In this document: positions 34,001 to 46,410 of the stretch, piece by piece | Layout of the letters: every line of letters begins with the position of its first letter | Position numbering within the stretch: position 1 is the stretch's first letter | NCBI GenBank assembly: GCA_900618425.1 | Contig: UZAN01039531.1 | Coordinates: 34,991 to 98,990 of the forward strand | DNA from: Echinostoma caproni | Lineage: Eukaryota > Platyhelminthes > Trematoda > Plagiorchiida > Echinostomatidae | Direction of reading: 5' to 3' | DNA length: 64,000 bases | Made by a program: the position numbers and the translations under genes | Notes under the pieces: model-generated | What the model was told of the DNA's origin: nothing | Seen by the model: only the letters and a program-made list of their open reading frames with translations | Databases searched by the model: none

Positions 34001-37000
34001 TATTAATACATGAATCAACGTCAGAAACGACACCATAAACAATAACAACACCGTAAACAATATATTTCACTCAGCAAGTAAGTAACCTTAACGTGTTGAG
34101 AACTCTTGACGTTAGCATATTATTTGCACATCAGATGCCTCCGGTCTGAAATACATCGATTCCTATCGATCCCTTTGGAAAACGTAATCTCGTGTTGTAG
34201 GCAATCGAGTGAGAAGATCAATTTTGAATCTCTAACTTGTGTTCAAAGTTTCTAGACAGCACATTTGAAAGGCTGAGTTATGGAGCTACGTGAAATCGAA
34301 AAATCTTCAAAAATTCAAACCGCACATACAGTAAATATTCGAAGTTTTAAACTGCATTACATAATTTATTCACCAATACTCTTTCATTTGTTTTAATTGA
34401 AACCTGAAGAAAATTGTGATAAAACGCTACTGTTTGACAAAATATTGAAAATCGGTTCTCGTAGCTCGAGTGAACTGAATTCTATTTCTATTTCGCGTGT
34501 TCGCCGAGCTCGACAATTCGCAAACGTTTCATCACCAGACGAGTTGACGTCATCCGTGCTTGCTCACATAGGTCATGACAAAGACGTGGTCGGAAAAAAA
34601 TTCCAAGGGAATGCGCACAGCTACACAAATAATAAAGTGAGAAAAAATCAATAAATAATATTATAGCAACCTAATAATGAAAGTTTGAAACCTTTGAACA
34701 AATGAACCAACTGCAGACGAAAAATTCAATATCGACCTTGTTTAAGTAAAACTAATGGGTGTAGTTAATTAAAAGTTAAACATTTTGTTATTCCAAAGCA
34801 CAACTTCTGAATTCAAGACCAAAGCACGATTTTTGCAATAATAGATCATTTTTCGTTTTGCTCACCATCAGATGTCGTTTAGTACCTCTCTCGTTTTCAA
34901 AAGTATCACAAAGAAATGTTCTGAGAAGGTGAAAATAATAGAAAGAATTTGATCCAAGCGCACATTTTCCGCCATGGAATTAGTTCTTGATGGAGAAAAC
35001 ACATCAGAATGACGTTTAATGCACCCGTCAAACCTTTGTTAGGAGTTCTGAATTTTTGATACAAACAGTGATTTAGATAAAACAGAAACTACATCTGGGG
35101 TAATGACTGTCCTTGTTATAGACTTTGGTGTTTTGCTCTTTATGTTTTCACGATTCTATGATAATGCCTATGAGTTACATTTCACGGTGGTTTTCAGCTA
35201 TACTTTTTCGATAAATCTCAAATTTAGGCGGACTCTTATTTTCCGTTTGTGCGTCACATTAGGCGTGACAAAACCCATTCAGTATATCACTGCGTAACGA
35301 AGAAAAATAAGGGAAATACCGCACATCTCTGTTGAACCCAATTCTTGTTAAATTTAAATTTTAAAATAAATGCTTTATGTTGCTCTAAAACAATTCTTTT
35401 CATTTCAACAAAGTCGTGTTTTCTATACCAGTGCGTCACCTAATTGTTTTATTGTTTAAATGATCTCGATAGATTCATCGCAAGAAAACACCCATCCACT
35501 GTTTCGTCCACTGACTGAATACAGTGCATTATCTGACTCAGAGATTGAGCTATTATTGCGAAAGGGATGGTATGGAATGTTTTGGGCTGTTGAGTCCAAG
35601 CCTTATACTAGTATGTTCCAAAGGATGAATAATCAAAGTTAAAGTAACTTTCGAATGTAGACCTTCAGCTTTTTGACAAAGGCATTAGACAATTTTGTTT
35701 ATTACAACCATATCACCTACTGCTCTCCGTTATTTTTTATACAAGTTTGATGCCGGGAATAATCAAAACAAAACAGTTCTTGACACTGGGATATACATTA
35801 ACGGGATGTCTTGTGAAGAATCACCGCATCAAACGTTTGATGGAAGAATTATTCATACATTTTTTTAGAACTCTGTTAACACCCATTTGATAAAATAAAG
35901 AGTCAGCATATGATTTCAGTATATTTCGCAGTAGTTTAAAGCAAAATCATTATACAAACCAGTTTATTCCTTTTTTGCGAACAGACTCTGTGCAAAAGCT
36001 GATCATAACAATCACTTTGTAATTAAAAGAAAAGTATGCATTTCTCCAAACAGTTGAGTCTATTTTTCATGATTATTTCTTCTGGTGACTTGAGCTCTTT
36101 GGCGATTTCTGCATCGGGATTACGGTACAAAGGATTACTCAAAGCATAATGTTAAGTACGCACCGATTACTAATCTAAACAAGTGTATACTAAAACAGTA
36201 ACGCAGACGACTGTCAGACTGAAAATAGTGTTTTGTAAATTGAGTCAAGTTCCTCTACGATATGTGTTACGATAACACTATTATTGATTGCTCAACAGAC
36301 CCGGAAATGATTTGTGATGCACTGAAGGTAAAGCGCTACCTCAGTGTTCAGTCTGACGTAAAAGAGTTAGAGATCGAATGTCTGGTTTAGTGTGACTGTA
36401 CTTATTTAGTGTTCTATCGCCATCAAATGAAAATGCATCACTAAAGTAAATCATTGATAATTATGGTAGGGAATAACGGTACATTTTATTTATTGAAACA
36501 CACCGAAAACACTTTATGTTTATGCCTAATTTCATTAACCAAAGTACATTTTCTAATTGGACAAGAAATTAATAATCAACAGATGATGGTATAAACAAAT
36601 GGATTTATGTATTGCGAAGTTTCTTTCTTTCAAATAGGAAATTCCATCCAAAAATGCTGACCAATTATCAAACAATTTAGACCTATCTCAAACCTGTTTG
36701 TTGGTAGTCAGTAGACGAAACTGAGATGCTTTTAGTGGGTGCTACATGAGTGTCGTTGATGCTGAACAAAAACCCCAAAGGTAGTTGGGTAAGGCTGCAT
36801 TGCCTGTAAAAGACCTAAACCAGCTTGATCAAATGTCTACCAAGAAGATCATTTTACTGAATTCTAAGTTCGACCACCTGGATTCGCACTTTTGATTAGA
36901 TTCAACAGCATGCAAAACCGTTCGACCGAAACACTTTAGAAGTCTGTATATGTTCAGATGAAATATTTGTTCAAATGAATTTCGATGTCTTTCGTCATAA

Positions 37001-38126
37001 AACAGTTGAAAGTTTCCCGGGTTCAATCCTGTTATACCTGAAGGCTCGTCGTATACAAAACACAGGAGAGCATTGGTAGAAACGGATTGCCTTTTTCACT
37101 TCGTTTCCATCGATAACTGAGGTTATCGAGTTATAAAACACGCTTTCTCGATCATTTTGGTAATATTACCCAACAAATGGCACCGTGATCTATCAGATAA
37201 ACATCAGCAACAGGTTTTATCAGTTAAAGGACGTCGAAAAAAAGAAAGTGACTGTAAAATGAACAACGGAATAGAGGAGAATAGCAGAGAGGTAGGTCTA
37301 GTGAACATTGTTTGTAGAACGCGGATCAAATAAGTTGCACTACCTTAACTTTCATCCTGAGTTTGGATAAAGATTCCATCCACGTGCGAAATGCGTTTCA
37401 AGTTAAGCACAGTGTTGAGGTAGAGGCAAAACACTGCCACAACGTTTCCCGTTAAGTGGATGCGCTATTTCCCCATGCTTGAGGTCAGCGTGTTCCTTGT
37501 GGTCGGTTGAAACTGAATTACATTTAAGGTCAAAAAATATGAGTGACATTTGTTTGTCGTTCATATTCACCTTCGTTTCTGTTTACCAATGGAATTGGAA
37601 TCAAACAAAGCAATTCCCGGCACTAAAGAAACGATGTTCGTCTGACTCAATAAGATTATGCAGAGTGTTTCCGATTTGTTGAAACTATATATTTTGTGAT
37701 AGTCATTTTACCAATGCTGAATGAAAAGATGAAAAAAATGTAAATGTTGGTTTCCCTTTAATGTTCACTGAAAAAAAACAAATGCATTTTTGATTGAACA
37801 CAAGGACCAGTTTTTTTAACATAATGGATTCGTTTTTGGTTGAAAATGTACAAAGCTATTTGCAGTGCAATGAGCAACGCTTTCTGAGCCGCAGTCCTAA
37901 CCAGTGCACGGAAAAGAAACCTTTATTTCTCATCTTCACCAACAAACTGTTGAGCTAATCATCACCTTCCTCTTGCCTTAATTATGTGAGTTAACCTAAT
38001 TATTCGTAGCAGCGACTTAAGTCGTTTTGTGCGTTTTGCAGCTTGATAATGAAAATCGAGGATTATTTTCAGTTAACATAGCATTTGAGTTCTCAAAGTT
38101 AACAATATTCACTTCGTTGAAACCGT
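31017..38126. other. No recognisable gene; candidate exons
   Basis: AT-rich. Two stretches look more coding-like than their surroundings. 34397-34636 (+) encodes 80 residues rich in Ser, Arg and Asp and ends at a good donor, AAA|GTGAGA. 35460-35642 (+) starts with ATG and encodes 60 residues with an acidic SDSEIELLL stretch. A 127-codon frame lies at 33309-33692 (+). None matches a family I recognise and no chain of matching splice sites links them. Confidence 0.3.
34397..34636 (+). other. Candidate exon, product unknown
   Basis: An open frame that follows a stop codon directly and runs into the splice-donor-like AAA|GTGAGA in phase 0. The translation includes RVRRARQFANVSSPDELTSS and a histidine/aspartate-rich HIGHDKDVVGKK. 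GC content is higher than in the flanks. No convincing acceptor is visible upstream, so the exon boundaries are uncertain and it may be non-coding. Confidence 0.25.
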
Positions 38127-38268
38127 AAGAAGACAAATACTGCGAGATGTCAACATTCCTTCTGATCTCTTCAGTCACTACAACGTAAAACAATTTGATA
38201 TTTATACAAGTAGTTTTTGATAACTACAGTGGGAGAGGGTAGGGTGAGAAATCAGGTCCATGGCAGTC
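38127..38268 (-). repeat. Penelope terminal repeat, inverted copy
   Basis: The reverse complement of 38750-38920, apart from about 28 nt missing in the middle and scattered substitutions. The outer end (AAGAAGACAAATACTGCGA) and the inner end (GGTCCATGGCAGTC) match exactly or nearly so. It sits upstream of the coding fragment in inverted orientation. Confidence 0.9.
38142..38178 (-). ncRNA. Degenerate hammerhead-like motif (inverted repeat copy)
   Basis: Minus strand: stem I strand GTGA (38178-38175), core CTGAAGA (38174-38168), a stem II region that no longer pairs, a GGAA in place of GAAA, stem III ATGTTGACAT (38156-38147) pairing four bases around TG, then C at 38146 as the cleavage base and TCGC (38145-38142) closing stem I with one G/U pair. 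The parts are in the right order and spacing, but stem II and one core A are lost, so it would be inactive. Confidence 0.5.
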
Positions 38269-38269
38269 A

Positions 38270-38727
38270 AAGGTGATCATATAATGAACGATGTGCGTCA
38301 AAAGCTGAAGGTGGCACTGTGTCGAATATTTCCAGCCACGCAGCTTCGATTGATACCGCATACCCAAAGACTTGGTTTAGACAATGGAAAACAGAACCAG
38401 CCGAACAATTCTGCTTCACAAATCGTCTACCAATTCACCTGCAGTTGCGGTGACACAAACATCGGCAGAACGATTGGGCCCCTGGCACAGCGGATGTCTG
38501 AACACATTCCCTAGTGGTTGGTACAGTCAATGGCGCAATAAAGTCTGAGAGGTCAAACCGATTAAACAAATCCAGGGTCATCAATCGCCAAACATCTCAT
38601 GGCGATTGGACACATCGTTGACCCCCAAATTTCGTCTAAGCCGTTATTACCTAACTTGAATCGCAGGATTTTAGCTTTTAGCGAGGCGATGCTAGTCAAG
38701 TTACGTAACCCAATATTATATGCATAA
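38270..38727 (+). pseudogene. Penelope GIY-YIG endonuclease, broken
   Basis: The first part (to 38513) has SASQIVYQFTCSCGDTNIGR followed by PLAQRMSEHIP. This is the Y...IGRT...R...EH.P landmark set of the Penelope GIY-YIG domain, with the usual YIGR tyrosine replaced by Asn. After three stop codons (38513, 38543, 38567) the same frame continues with WLVQSMAQ, NPGSSIAKHLMAIGHIVDP, RRILAFSEAMLVKLRNPIL and ends at TAA 38725-38727, the natural end region of the protein. Confidence 0.88.
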
Positions 38728-38749
38728 ATGTTTCTTACCCAATCAGTTA

Positions 38750-38920
38750 GACTGCCATGGACCCGATTTCTCACCCTATCCTCTTCCCCGCTTCCCTGAC
38801 TATTTTCCGTTTTACCACCATTGTTTTCAAAACTTGCATGTATAAATACCAGATTGTTTTACGTTGTAGCGACTGAAGAGATTAAAAGAAATGCTAACAT
38901 GTCGCAGTATTTGTCTTCTT
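38750..38920 (+). repeat. Penelope terminal repeat, sense copy
   Basis: The partner of the inverted copy at 38127-38268. It contains TATAAATACCA at 38840-38850, a TATA-box-like string that also occurs near the hairpin at 8.25 kb on the opposite strand, and a hammerhead-like motif about 20 nt after it. Confidence 0.88.
38869..38905 (+). ncRNA. Degenerate hammerhead-like motif (sense repeat copy)
   Basis: Stem I GCGA/TCGC pairs perfectly (38869-38872 with 38902-38905). The core CTGAAGA is at 38873-38879 and GAAA at 38888-38891. Stem III is near-palindromic (ATGCTAACAT, 38891-38900, three outer pairs). Stem II (38880-38887) no longer pairs and the base at the cleavage position is G (38901), which hammerheads do not tolerate. 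The inverted copy has C there, so each copy keeps parts the other has lost. Hammerheads in Penelope terminal repeats are known from other genomes; their presence here is an inference from this comparison. Confidence 0.55.
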
Positions 38921-41900
38921 TCTGTTCTAATGAATTGGACAAGGGGGAACCAGTGTCTCAATATTCACTTCGGTGACAAATCTGGATTGTTTTTAGTCAT
39001 ACACACCCGTGTTCGGATAACGCTTTTCGGTGAATCAAAGTCATAGAGATAAATAATATATCGGTAAATGAAACAAATCGGCTTAATAGGTCTGTAACTG
39101 GTCCCGTTGGTTAACGAACGTAATAAGTGAATTAGATATCAGTTCTCGAAATTCTTCCGTGTCCCAGTAGGAGTGCCTTCGTTCTCGTATTCCAAAATAG
39201 AGGATCTCCCCTTTTCCACGGATTTGGTGTCCTGCCACTAGCTAACCCTCAGTGGTTGTGCACAACTCAAACATCAGAACTCTAGCTTATGTCGAATCGT
39301 TCCAAACTACTCTATTTGTAAGCTTATCAATTTATGCTGTCAGTCATTATCTATTGCAGGGAGGTAAAAAGAGGACATTGAACAGCAACACCGAGTAACT
39401 CGGGTTGTGAGGAACAAAGTAAGGTTGAAAGGAAGTGCATGCAACTTAGTATTGCATGCACTCAAAACATGAGGAAATACAACTCCGCGTGTCAAAGCAA
39501 TCAGCATAGTGATTCAAATAAAGAGCGATGAGATACCTTCTATACCTTTGACTTTTTCATGTGTCTGTTGGACTAGCTGATTTGACGTTCTTAAAAGCTA
39601 CTTGCAGAACTAATAACTGTTTCATAGAAGAAAATAGAAGAAAGGATTAGAAAAATATTTGTATTGCCACAGAAAGTGCGAAATTCCGTTATTCTATTCC
39701 CAAAATCTTTCCCATAATCTTGTCAGTTTCGTCCAGTTAAATAAGTGAGGACAAGTCTCGGTGGACAGCGAAGCGATATTTTAAAATGGCATTTTTATTT
39801 TTAATTTTTAATTAATTATATTTAATTTTTAAATAAATTTATTTTTAATTTCAATTTTTGTTCTCATGTAAAACATGATGCGGAATATGACTATGTGGTT
39901 GCTGAATATCCATCTTTCGGGTTGCATGAAGCAAATACTTCATTTTAATTGACTGATTGTTAGGATTAGCGATCTTGTTTTTCGTTTCTCTCAAATCTGT
40001 TATCTCACTGACTATAAAAATCACTTGGACTGCAGTATTCACGTGTACAGATCCAGCGAAATGACCATGGATACATTGTGCAAACCCATGTTTCTGACTT
40101 CTCTGTTCAAATTTGTGACGGGAAAACAGTGTTTTCCGACTGATTGTGGTTGTTCTGTTGGAGTTGACAAAGCGTATTGATTTGACTGATTTGGGAAAGT
40201 CATTGAGTGTCCAGGAAGGAATTCAAATCATGAATTAGCCCAGGTTCGTCAAATTGCGCCATATTATAATACTGATTAGATTTGAGAAATAATGGCAAAT
40301 GTTTAACAATGAATACGTGACGAAATGTAATGATTTACAAAAACTAACATTATGAGCCCCCGTTTCTCGGTAACATCCTGAGTATTTATAGGGGTGTTCA
40401 TTACTCGATAAATAGTGATGGATTTGTTGAAAAAATGCGGCAAGTGTTTTCGCATTTAGAATCAGGTTTATTTATTAACCGATATATGTCTTTGTTCTCT
40501 TCTTATCAGAGTTAACCAGCATACAATTTACATTATTCAGTTCCGTGGGGTCGCCAAAACAGTAAGCTGAAACGGTATAGTTATACATGGAGAAACAACT
40601 AGGCGCCGAAATAAACGTTCTGGGTGGTAGACAGGGTGGCAACCCTTTCAAACCAGGATCACAATCAACACAAAGACAGTTTGTGGGTCGCTTCACTGAA
40701 CTTCTAGACCAGATTGCCGGTGAGGTTCTCAAAGTTAGGTACACACATATGCACGCGTTCCATCGCGAGTTCGGGCGTGATTCTTGGACAACTGCACTAA
40801 TCAATCCACCACATTTGCTTTGCAACCGAAACGGTAATTTCAGAGATCAGTACTGCAAATTGAATATCCTTATTGTCCTCGTTTTAACAATCTGCTAGAT
40901 CATTCACGTGAAGTATCACTCACATCAAAAATGTCTTATTTGTTTTTGCCCAACCCGGATAGCTTGCTATTAGCGCAATGCATAGGGTAAAAAACCTGCA
41001 TTCATTTAAGGCATTCAGTTTTTCTCAGGCCAATATCTCATATCATGTTTAAACACCCTTCGCCCTTCCTAAGCGCAGTTACCACATATTTTATTATTTA
41101 AGGTCCAATCAATGATAAATAAGCAACTAGCTGAACAAAATATCAATCTATCAGTACTGGGATCGCTCAAATCTTTCAACTTGTATTCGTCCAAACTACT
41201 CCAATTATATTATTGACCAAGTTTTGCGAACATCCTCTGGTTAACATAGCATTCAATGTAGTACATTTCTCCTAGAAAAGCAACGCAAAGGGTCAAAAAT
41301 TAGTTCTCATTTTATACAAACGTTTACTTATACAGTAATGGCCAATTGTGATGCCTTAAAATATTTTCTTTCTGATCAAATTGAGTTTCACCATATTTAT
41401 CACCTGTATGAATGCTTTTATCTACTTCCAGGTTGCATGATTGTCAATTTATCGTGCCTGATCTTGTCTGCCAAAATAAGGTAATCTCAACATGAAAATC
41501 GCAAAATGTATGAAGTATGAAAACGCAGTATACGACGCAGTATAACACGAGTGATTTAAGAATTATTCCGAATTAGTGCCATAAACTGTGGATTGGATAT
41601 TGGAGGCAAAAGCGCAATACGTAATGGAGCACAAAATAGAAAATGACTTCATAACAAAGTTGGTGGATTTAAAACCGAAGAGACTCCAGAAAGTCCTAAA
41701 GAACGAAGACAGACCAATCGAATATTAGTGTACACAAACTTTATATCTTAATTATGATCAATGTTAGTTTGTTGTAAATAAAAATTGTTTTATTCTCTTC
41801 AGTTAGCCCATGGTCTAGGTCAAACACTACTGACGTACTGAGAGTATCCGCTATATTGTGAACCATTCCATCTGCTGAGTATACCTAAATCACAAAAATC

Positions 41901-44900
41901 ACGGCTATAAAGGCTCGCCAATGTTTGATTATCATTATTTAGAAAAAAATTACTTCATTATGAATGCTGTTGCTGCTGCTTTACCAGCAAAATGGTTTGG
42001 GTTGTCACATTATAGTTTACGCCAAACACTATCTCACGAGGTTTGAGTGAACGGAAAATTTAACAGTTGCAATTCGGACAATTAGTGGGCCTAGTTTAAA
42101 ACTAATTTGTTCAGTGGAATGGTGACTGATATCTATCGATCCCTTGGCTACTGTCTATGCCATATCTTATTGAGCGTTGTATTTATTATTCATAATTGTC
42201 TGGCCTGTATATATAAACCAGCTCAATTATGAGCAGAAATAAGATAACTGAACTATTAAATTCAATAATCTAAACGAAAGTATTCATTTTTGAGAATTAA
42301 AATAATTGGTTTCATTTGTTCAGTTCTTCAAACACAGCCCGATTTGTAGAGCAGTAATGACTTAAGCCAGGGGAAAATGGTTTGAGGACATTGATTAGTA
42401 ATTCATGGGCTGGGTAAGAAAGATTAAAAGTTTAAACAAACAGGTATTGATGAAACGCATCTCATATGAAGCCGAATTCAGGAATATATTTCAGTTTGCA
42501 ATACATACTTGGTCTTTGATAGTCATGGGTAAAGGAAATTTTTCCCAAAGCGATGTTTGTAGTTATCCTGTATCGGTATTCAAATTGGCAAACCCTTGTT
42601 TGTAGTGATGAAAACTGTAGTAACACAAAAGTGTCAGCTCACATAGCTCAAAGTTAGAAATGGTTTGGTGCTGAATGGCCTGTAAGTTGATTCTTTTCAA
42701 TAAATGTTTATTGTTTCGGTTCAATCCAAGATTTCTAAAAAACGGGAATTTTTCCTGAGGATGCAAAGTAAATATCATGTAAATCATAATGTCTAACCTG
42801 ATGAAAAAACTGTGCCTGAAAATACTGTAGCTTAATCCTTTGTCGTGAAGGGAACAAAAATATGTTCCACGAAACGCAACAATTGGTCAACCCCAGTTCT
42901 AGATGAACTGTGCACCTTGTCGAATGAGCGCTTTGTAAGTGCACTATACACAAACCGAAAGTAAAATGCAGGCGTTTTCGGTATGTAAGTGAAGTAAATA
43001 GACCACGTAATCGGGAAGTGTTTAAATCCGTTGTCCCATTTCCTGACTTGGTCATGCACAAGGAGGTTTCTCCATCAAGAAAGCAATGCTGAGGAAGACA
43101 GCCGACCACACTGAAGGAAAAGTTTATATCGTGGATGGTCTGAAGGGATTAAATGCAGTTTTCTTATGTGCCCATTGGGAAAATAATGGTCGAATATTAA
43201 TCGGGACTATGTGGAGTTGTTACTGGATACCATGAAAACGTAGTTTGCATCAACCTTTTTCTGAATTCCGGTTTATCGCACCAACCGTCGTGGAAATCGC
43301 GAAATCGTCATTGACTTGAAGGTGCTACTACGTAAATGGATGTTTTTTCAATTGTTGTGTAGAGTAAATTCATTTCACATTTTTGTCAGTTGACCTGGAT
43401 AAAAACGAATCACTGCATATGTGAGGAAGGTAGTGATGTAGGACGAGTTGGATCACTACCTTTATTACCGATAGAGTTGCGTAAAAAACGCCCAAACCCT
43501 TCAGGTGTTTCTCATAGTTAGAGTAACTGGTAAAAGATTATCATAGCATAAACTTTAATTGTTACAACTGTCGGTCAACTACAGCCAGATAAACATTTTT
43601 GCACGTCCATTTCCTTTTCTCTCCTATGTTTTCCGTAACAGACATCTTGATTTCATGGACACTCTTTGAAACCGGGCACGTTGAAAGGATGATCCGTTTG
43701 GTGTGACAAAAAATACATTTAGCGGCTGACCATAGAAGGAGCGGTGGACATTCGTCTGCTAAGTCTCCTCTGAGTGCCAAAAAGCAGTTTGTGCAATCAA
43801 TAAAGCTTCTTCAGTCCACTTCCACCAGCCCCCCCCCTCAACACACACACATACCGTATCTCGTGTATTCAAGATGATCGATTGAGTGGACAAATAACCA
43901 TGTGAACACAGCGACTCGGAATCCCAGTTACCTGATGAAATCTTTCCCAGTATTCTGACTTGATTTGATTTTCCCAAGACAATTGTATTCCCTATTAGAG
44001 ATATACTGTAATGTATTGGTATAAACACATCAATAAAGTGAAGTTTGTTTGCTACAGTGTGCTTTTATTTGAATCAAGCTTTGAGGGACTATTTCGACAA
44101 TAATGGCATTTGTCTTGGTATAATCTCAAAATTTTAGAAGATTAACCATTACAGATCTTATTTTCAGACTTGCTACTAGTAGGAATATGACTGACAGTGA
44201 TACAAAGTTATGAAGTAAAAATAATTATAGGTGTTTAAAAACATATCCGGATAGTAATATCATGTAACCCAATGTTTCAATTGAAATGGAGATTGATGGC
44301 TGATATGTGTGTTTCATACCTATACATCCAGCATAACGGAACACAACGCAAGCAACTGTAATCTACTTGTGTAGACGTTTCAGCAGACTTTTAAAGATAG
44401 TTTCGAATCAATTGCAGCATTTGAGCTAGCACATGATGAGGTGATTGCAAATGTGAAGCATTGGACGTATCAAATAGGTGCACACTGCCTTTGTTATGAC
44501 CGTTTCGCAAACCAGTAGACCGCTTTTGTTTCGATCGCTATACCAGTCATTCGGCTCTTAGAACATAGCACTTATAATGTTTTGCGTCAGGCAGATATTG
44601 AAACTTAAGAACAAGACAATATATTTCAGTTGTTTAGGTTCTACAAATAAATTGTTTCAGAATTCTTCCAATGAGTACTATTTCCGGGTTGAAAAGCACA
44701 AATAAATTGAATCTAATGCGATTGTCTTACACGTGATTTCAAGCAACATCTGGGTTGAGATCATTTGGTGTTGACAGAAGCCAACCGGATGGGAGTTTGA
44801 TAAGTGACGATATCGGACTCTCATTTGAAGGAAACATAACCCATCTGATTTACAGATATACACGCGTTTTGTTGATAGTCTTGTAACTAGGTACTCGATG

Positions 44901-45813
44901 AAAAATTAAATAGTTTTGCGTAATGACGTACACTAAGAGATACCAATCCGACAATACGTGATCTCAGTGGCGATAGCATTAAATCTCGGAATAATTGGTA
45001 CCGGCTTCCCATGCTGCACGCTTTTCCCACAACCACTGTCGCTGCGTGTTTGAACTCAAAATTATCCAAAAACAAGAAATTGATGCTTGCTCCTTCTTTT
45101 TAAAAAACACCACAGGATAGCGAGTGGATTATTCTCTATGGGAATTTGAAATTCCCGGGGTAATATTGATCACTGCCCATGAAATGGGACAACGCGTTCA
45201 CGATGTTTCTTTCGCTTGGTCTATTCGACTGATGAAAGCTGTTTTAGTGGTAATCTAATCTAATCTAAATGAACAACGAATTTATCCCATATCGGAATTG
45301 CATTTAGACATTGCAATGGCTTGAGTCACAATACTTTGACTTCTAACTACTATTCGACCAGAATAGTCGCAAACAATGTGAAGCCTTTAATTATTTCGGT
45401 GCTTCGAACAGATAAGTTAAAATGACTATCACTATCATAATCAAAGATGATTACTTCTAAAACCTGATGTAACAGTTGAATTTCCGCAACTAAACTCAGT
45501 TTTGATGAAGGACGGACAAGTTTCAATCTGTTTAATAAAGCGTATTCCCCATCTCAGTAAAGCTTGTTTTCGTACTACCAGGATTGCGTAGTGTTTATAG
45601 GTAGTGCTGTGTATGTGATGAGATTCACTACTCACAAATATAACATGTTGTTTGCGGGGGGGGGGTACGAAGGATTTACCTGCTCATGATCAATGTACTG
45701 GAATTTTCTGCTGGAATTAAACACAGACTCAGTATTTTACAAACAGTGATTGCATGTATTCGGTTGAAAACGTTTAGATTTTTCATGATCTAAATATCAA
45801 TCAGAAAATCTAA
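38921..45813. other. No recognisable gene; one candidate exon
   Basis: AT-rich, with low-complexity T/A sequence at 39789-39860 and a C9 run followed by (CA)n at 43829-43850. A G10 run lies at 45656-45665. Overlapping minus frames at 42735-43109 have no recognisable domain. The candidate exon at 40587-40833 is described separately. Confidence 0.5.
40587..40833 (+). other. Candidate exon, product unknown
   Basis: Starts with ATG shortly after an acceptor-like TATAG and runs 82 codons to a possible donor ACG|GTAATT. The translation is unusually balanced for this AT-rich DNA: GGRQGGNPFKPGSQ, then a stretch with acidic, basic and leucine residues (GRFTELLDQIAGEVLKVRY), then FHREFGRDSW. I do not recognise the family. 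The minus strand is also open here, so codon composition alone is not proof. Confidence 0.3.
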
Positions 45814-46410
45814 GCAAGGTTAGGATGGGTGTTTTGTGTTTGGCTCGTCACCCTTTCCTTGCAACTCACAAACGGCTCACATACAACCAAGTGTCTCAAA
45901 CAGTCTCTGCTAAAAAAGCCCTATTCACAACCTTCTCATAGCGGTAGACTAAATAACCCTGATTCTAAACAAGTCAAGAAGAAGCGCACGAATTACACAC
46001 CCCCTACCTTACAAGCAGTGGCAGTGATCAGTGGCCCCATTGATCACCAAGTTGTAACAGACATCTTGGACAACAAACCACGTCAAAATTGCGTATGCTC
46101 CGAGGAACTGGGCACAAGATATAAATGGATTGCAGGTTTTGTACGCCGTCCAGCTTCCTTACGGGTCAATCTCTGGCTGCCAAAGGCTCAGGTTGTGCAT
46201 TTTCTAAGAACATTTGCAAGCGTTGTCCTGGGCAACCTATCAGAATTCCACTCACACACATCGTGGAACGTTGCCCTTTTCACAAAGATTATATGTTATG
46301 ATTTGTGCTATGAATTGTTTGGCACAATCTGGATACAGACGTATATAGAATGTAGGAGAACATCGAAAGAATCATTTGGATTTGTACTGTTTAAACCTTT
46401 TGGAGTCTAA
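45814..46410 (+). other. Longest unassigned ORF, no methionine
   Basis: About 198 codons between stops, longer than expected by chance at this base composition, yet with no ATG codon in frame. If real it is an internal exon or the interior of an old mobile element. The middle is basic (KQVKKKRTNYTPPTLQ) and is followed by FVRRPASLRVNLWLPKAQ; the C-terminal third is hydrophobic and aromatic. There are two cysteine pairs (CVC near the middle, then CYDLC). No family is recognised. A further 77-codon basic frame follows at 46426-46659 and could belong to the same unit. Confidence 0.35.

Larger units (their letters stand above)
38127..38920 (+). mobile_element. Penelope-like fragment flanked by inverted terminal repeats
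   Basis: A 5'-truncated Penelope copy keeping only the end of the protein (GIY-YIG domain, plus strand), enclosed by two long copies of its terminal repeat in opposite orientation: 38127-38268 inverted and 38750-38920 in the sense orientation. Such inverted terminal repeats are a known peculiarity of Penelope-like elements. The protein belongs to a subfamily different from the 8-10 kb element, with about 21 residues between the WL and SSIAKH landmarks. Confidence 0.9.

Noticed and set aside
35501..35509. GGACGAAAC on the minus strand as part of a hammerhead
   Set aside because: No CTGANGA lies upstream at hammerhead spacing; only a GCACT string is nearby. Probably chance.
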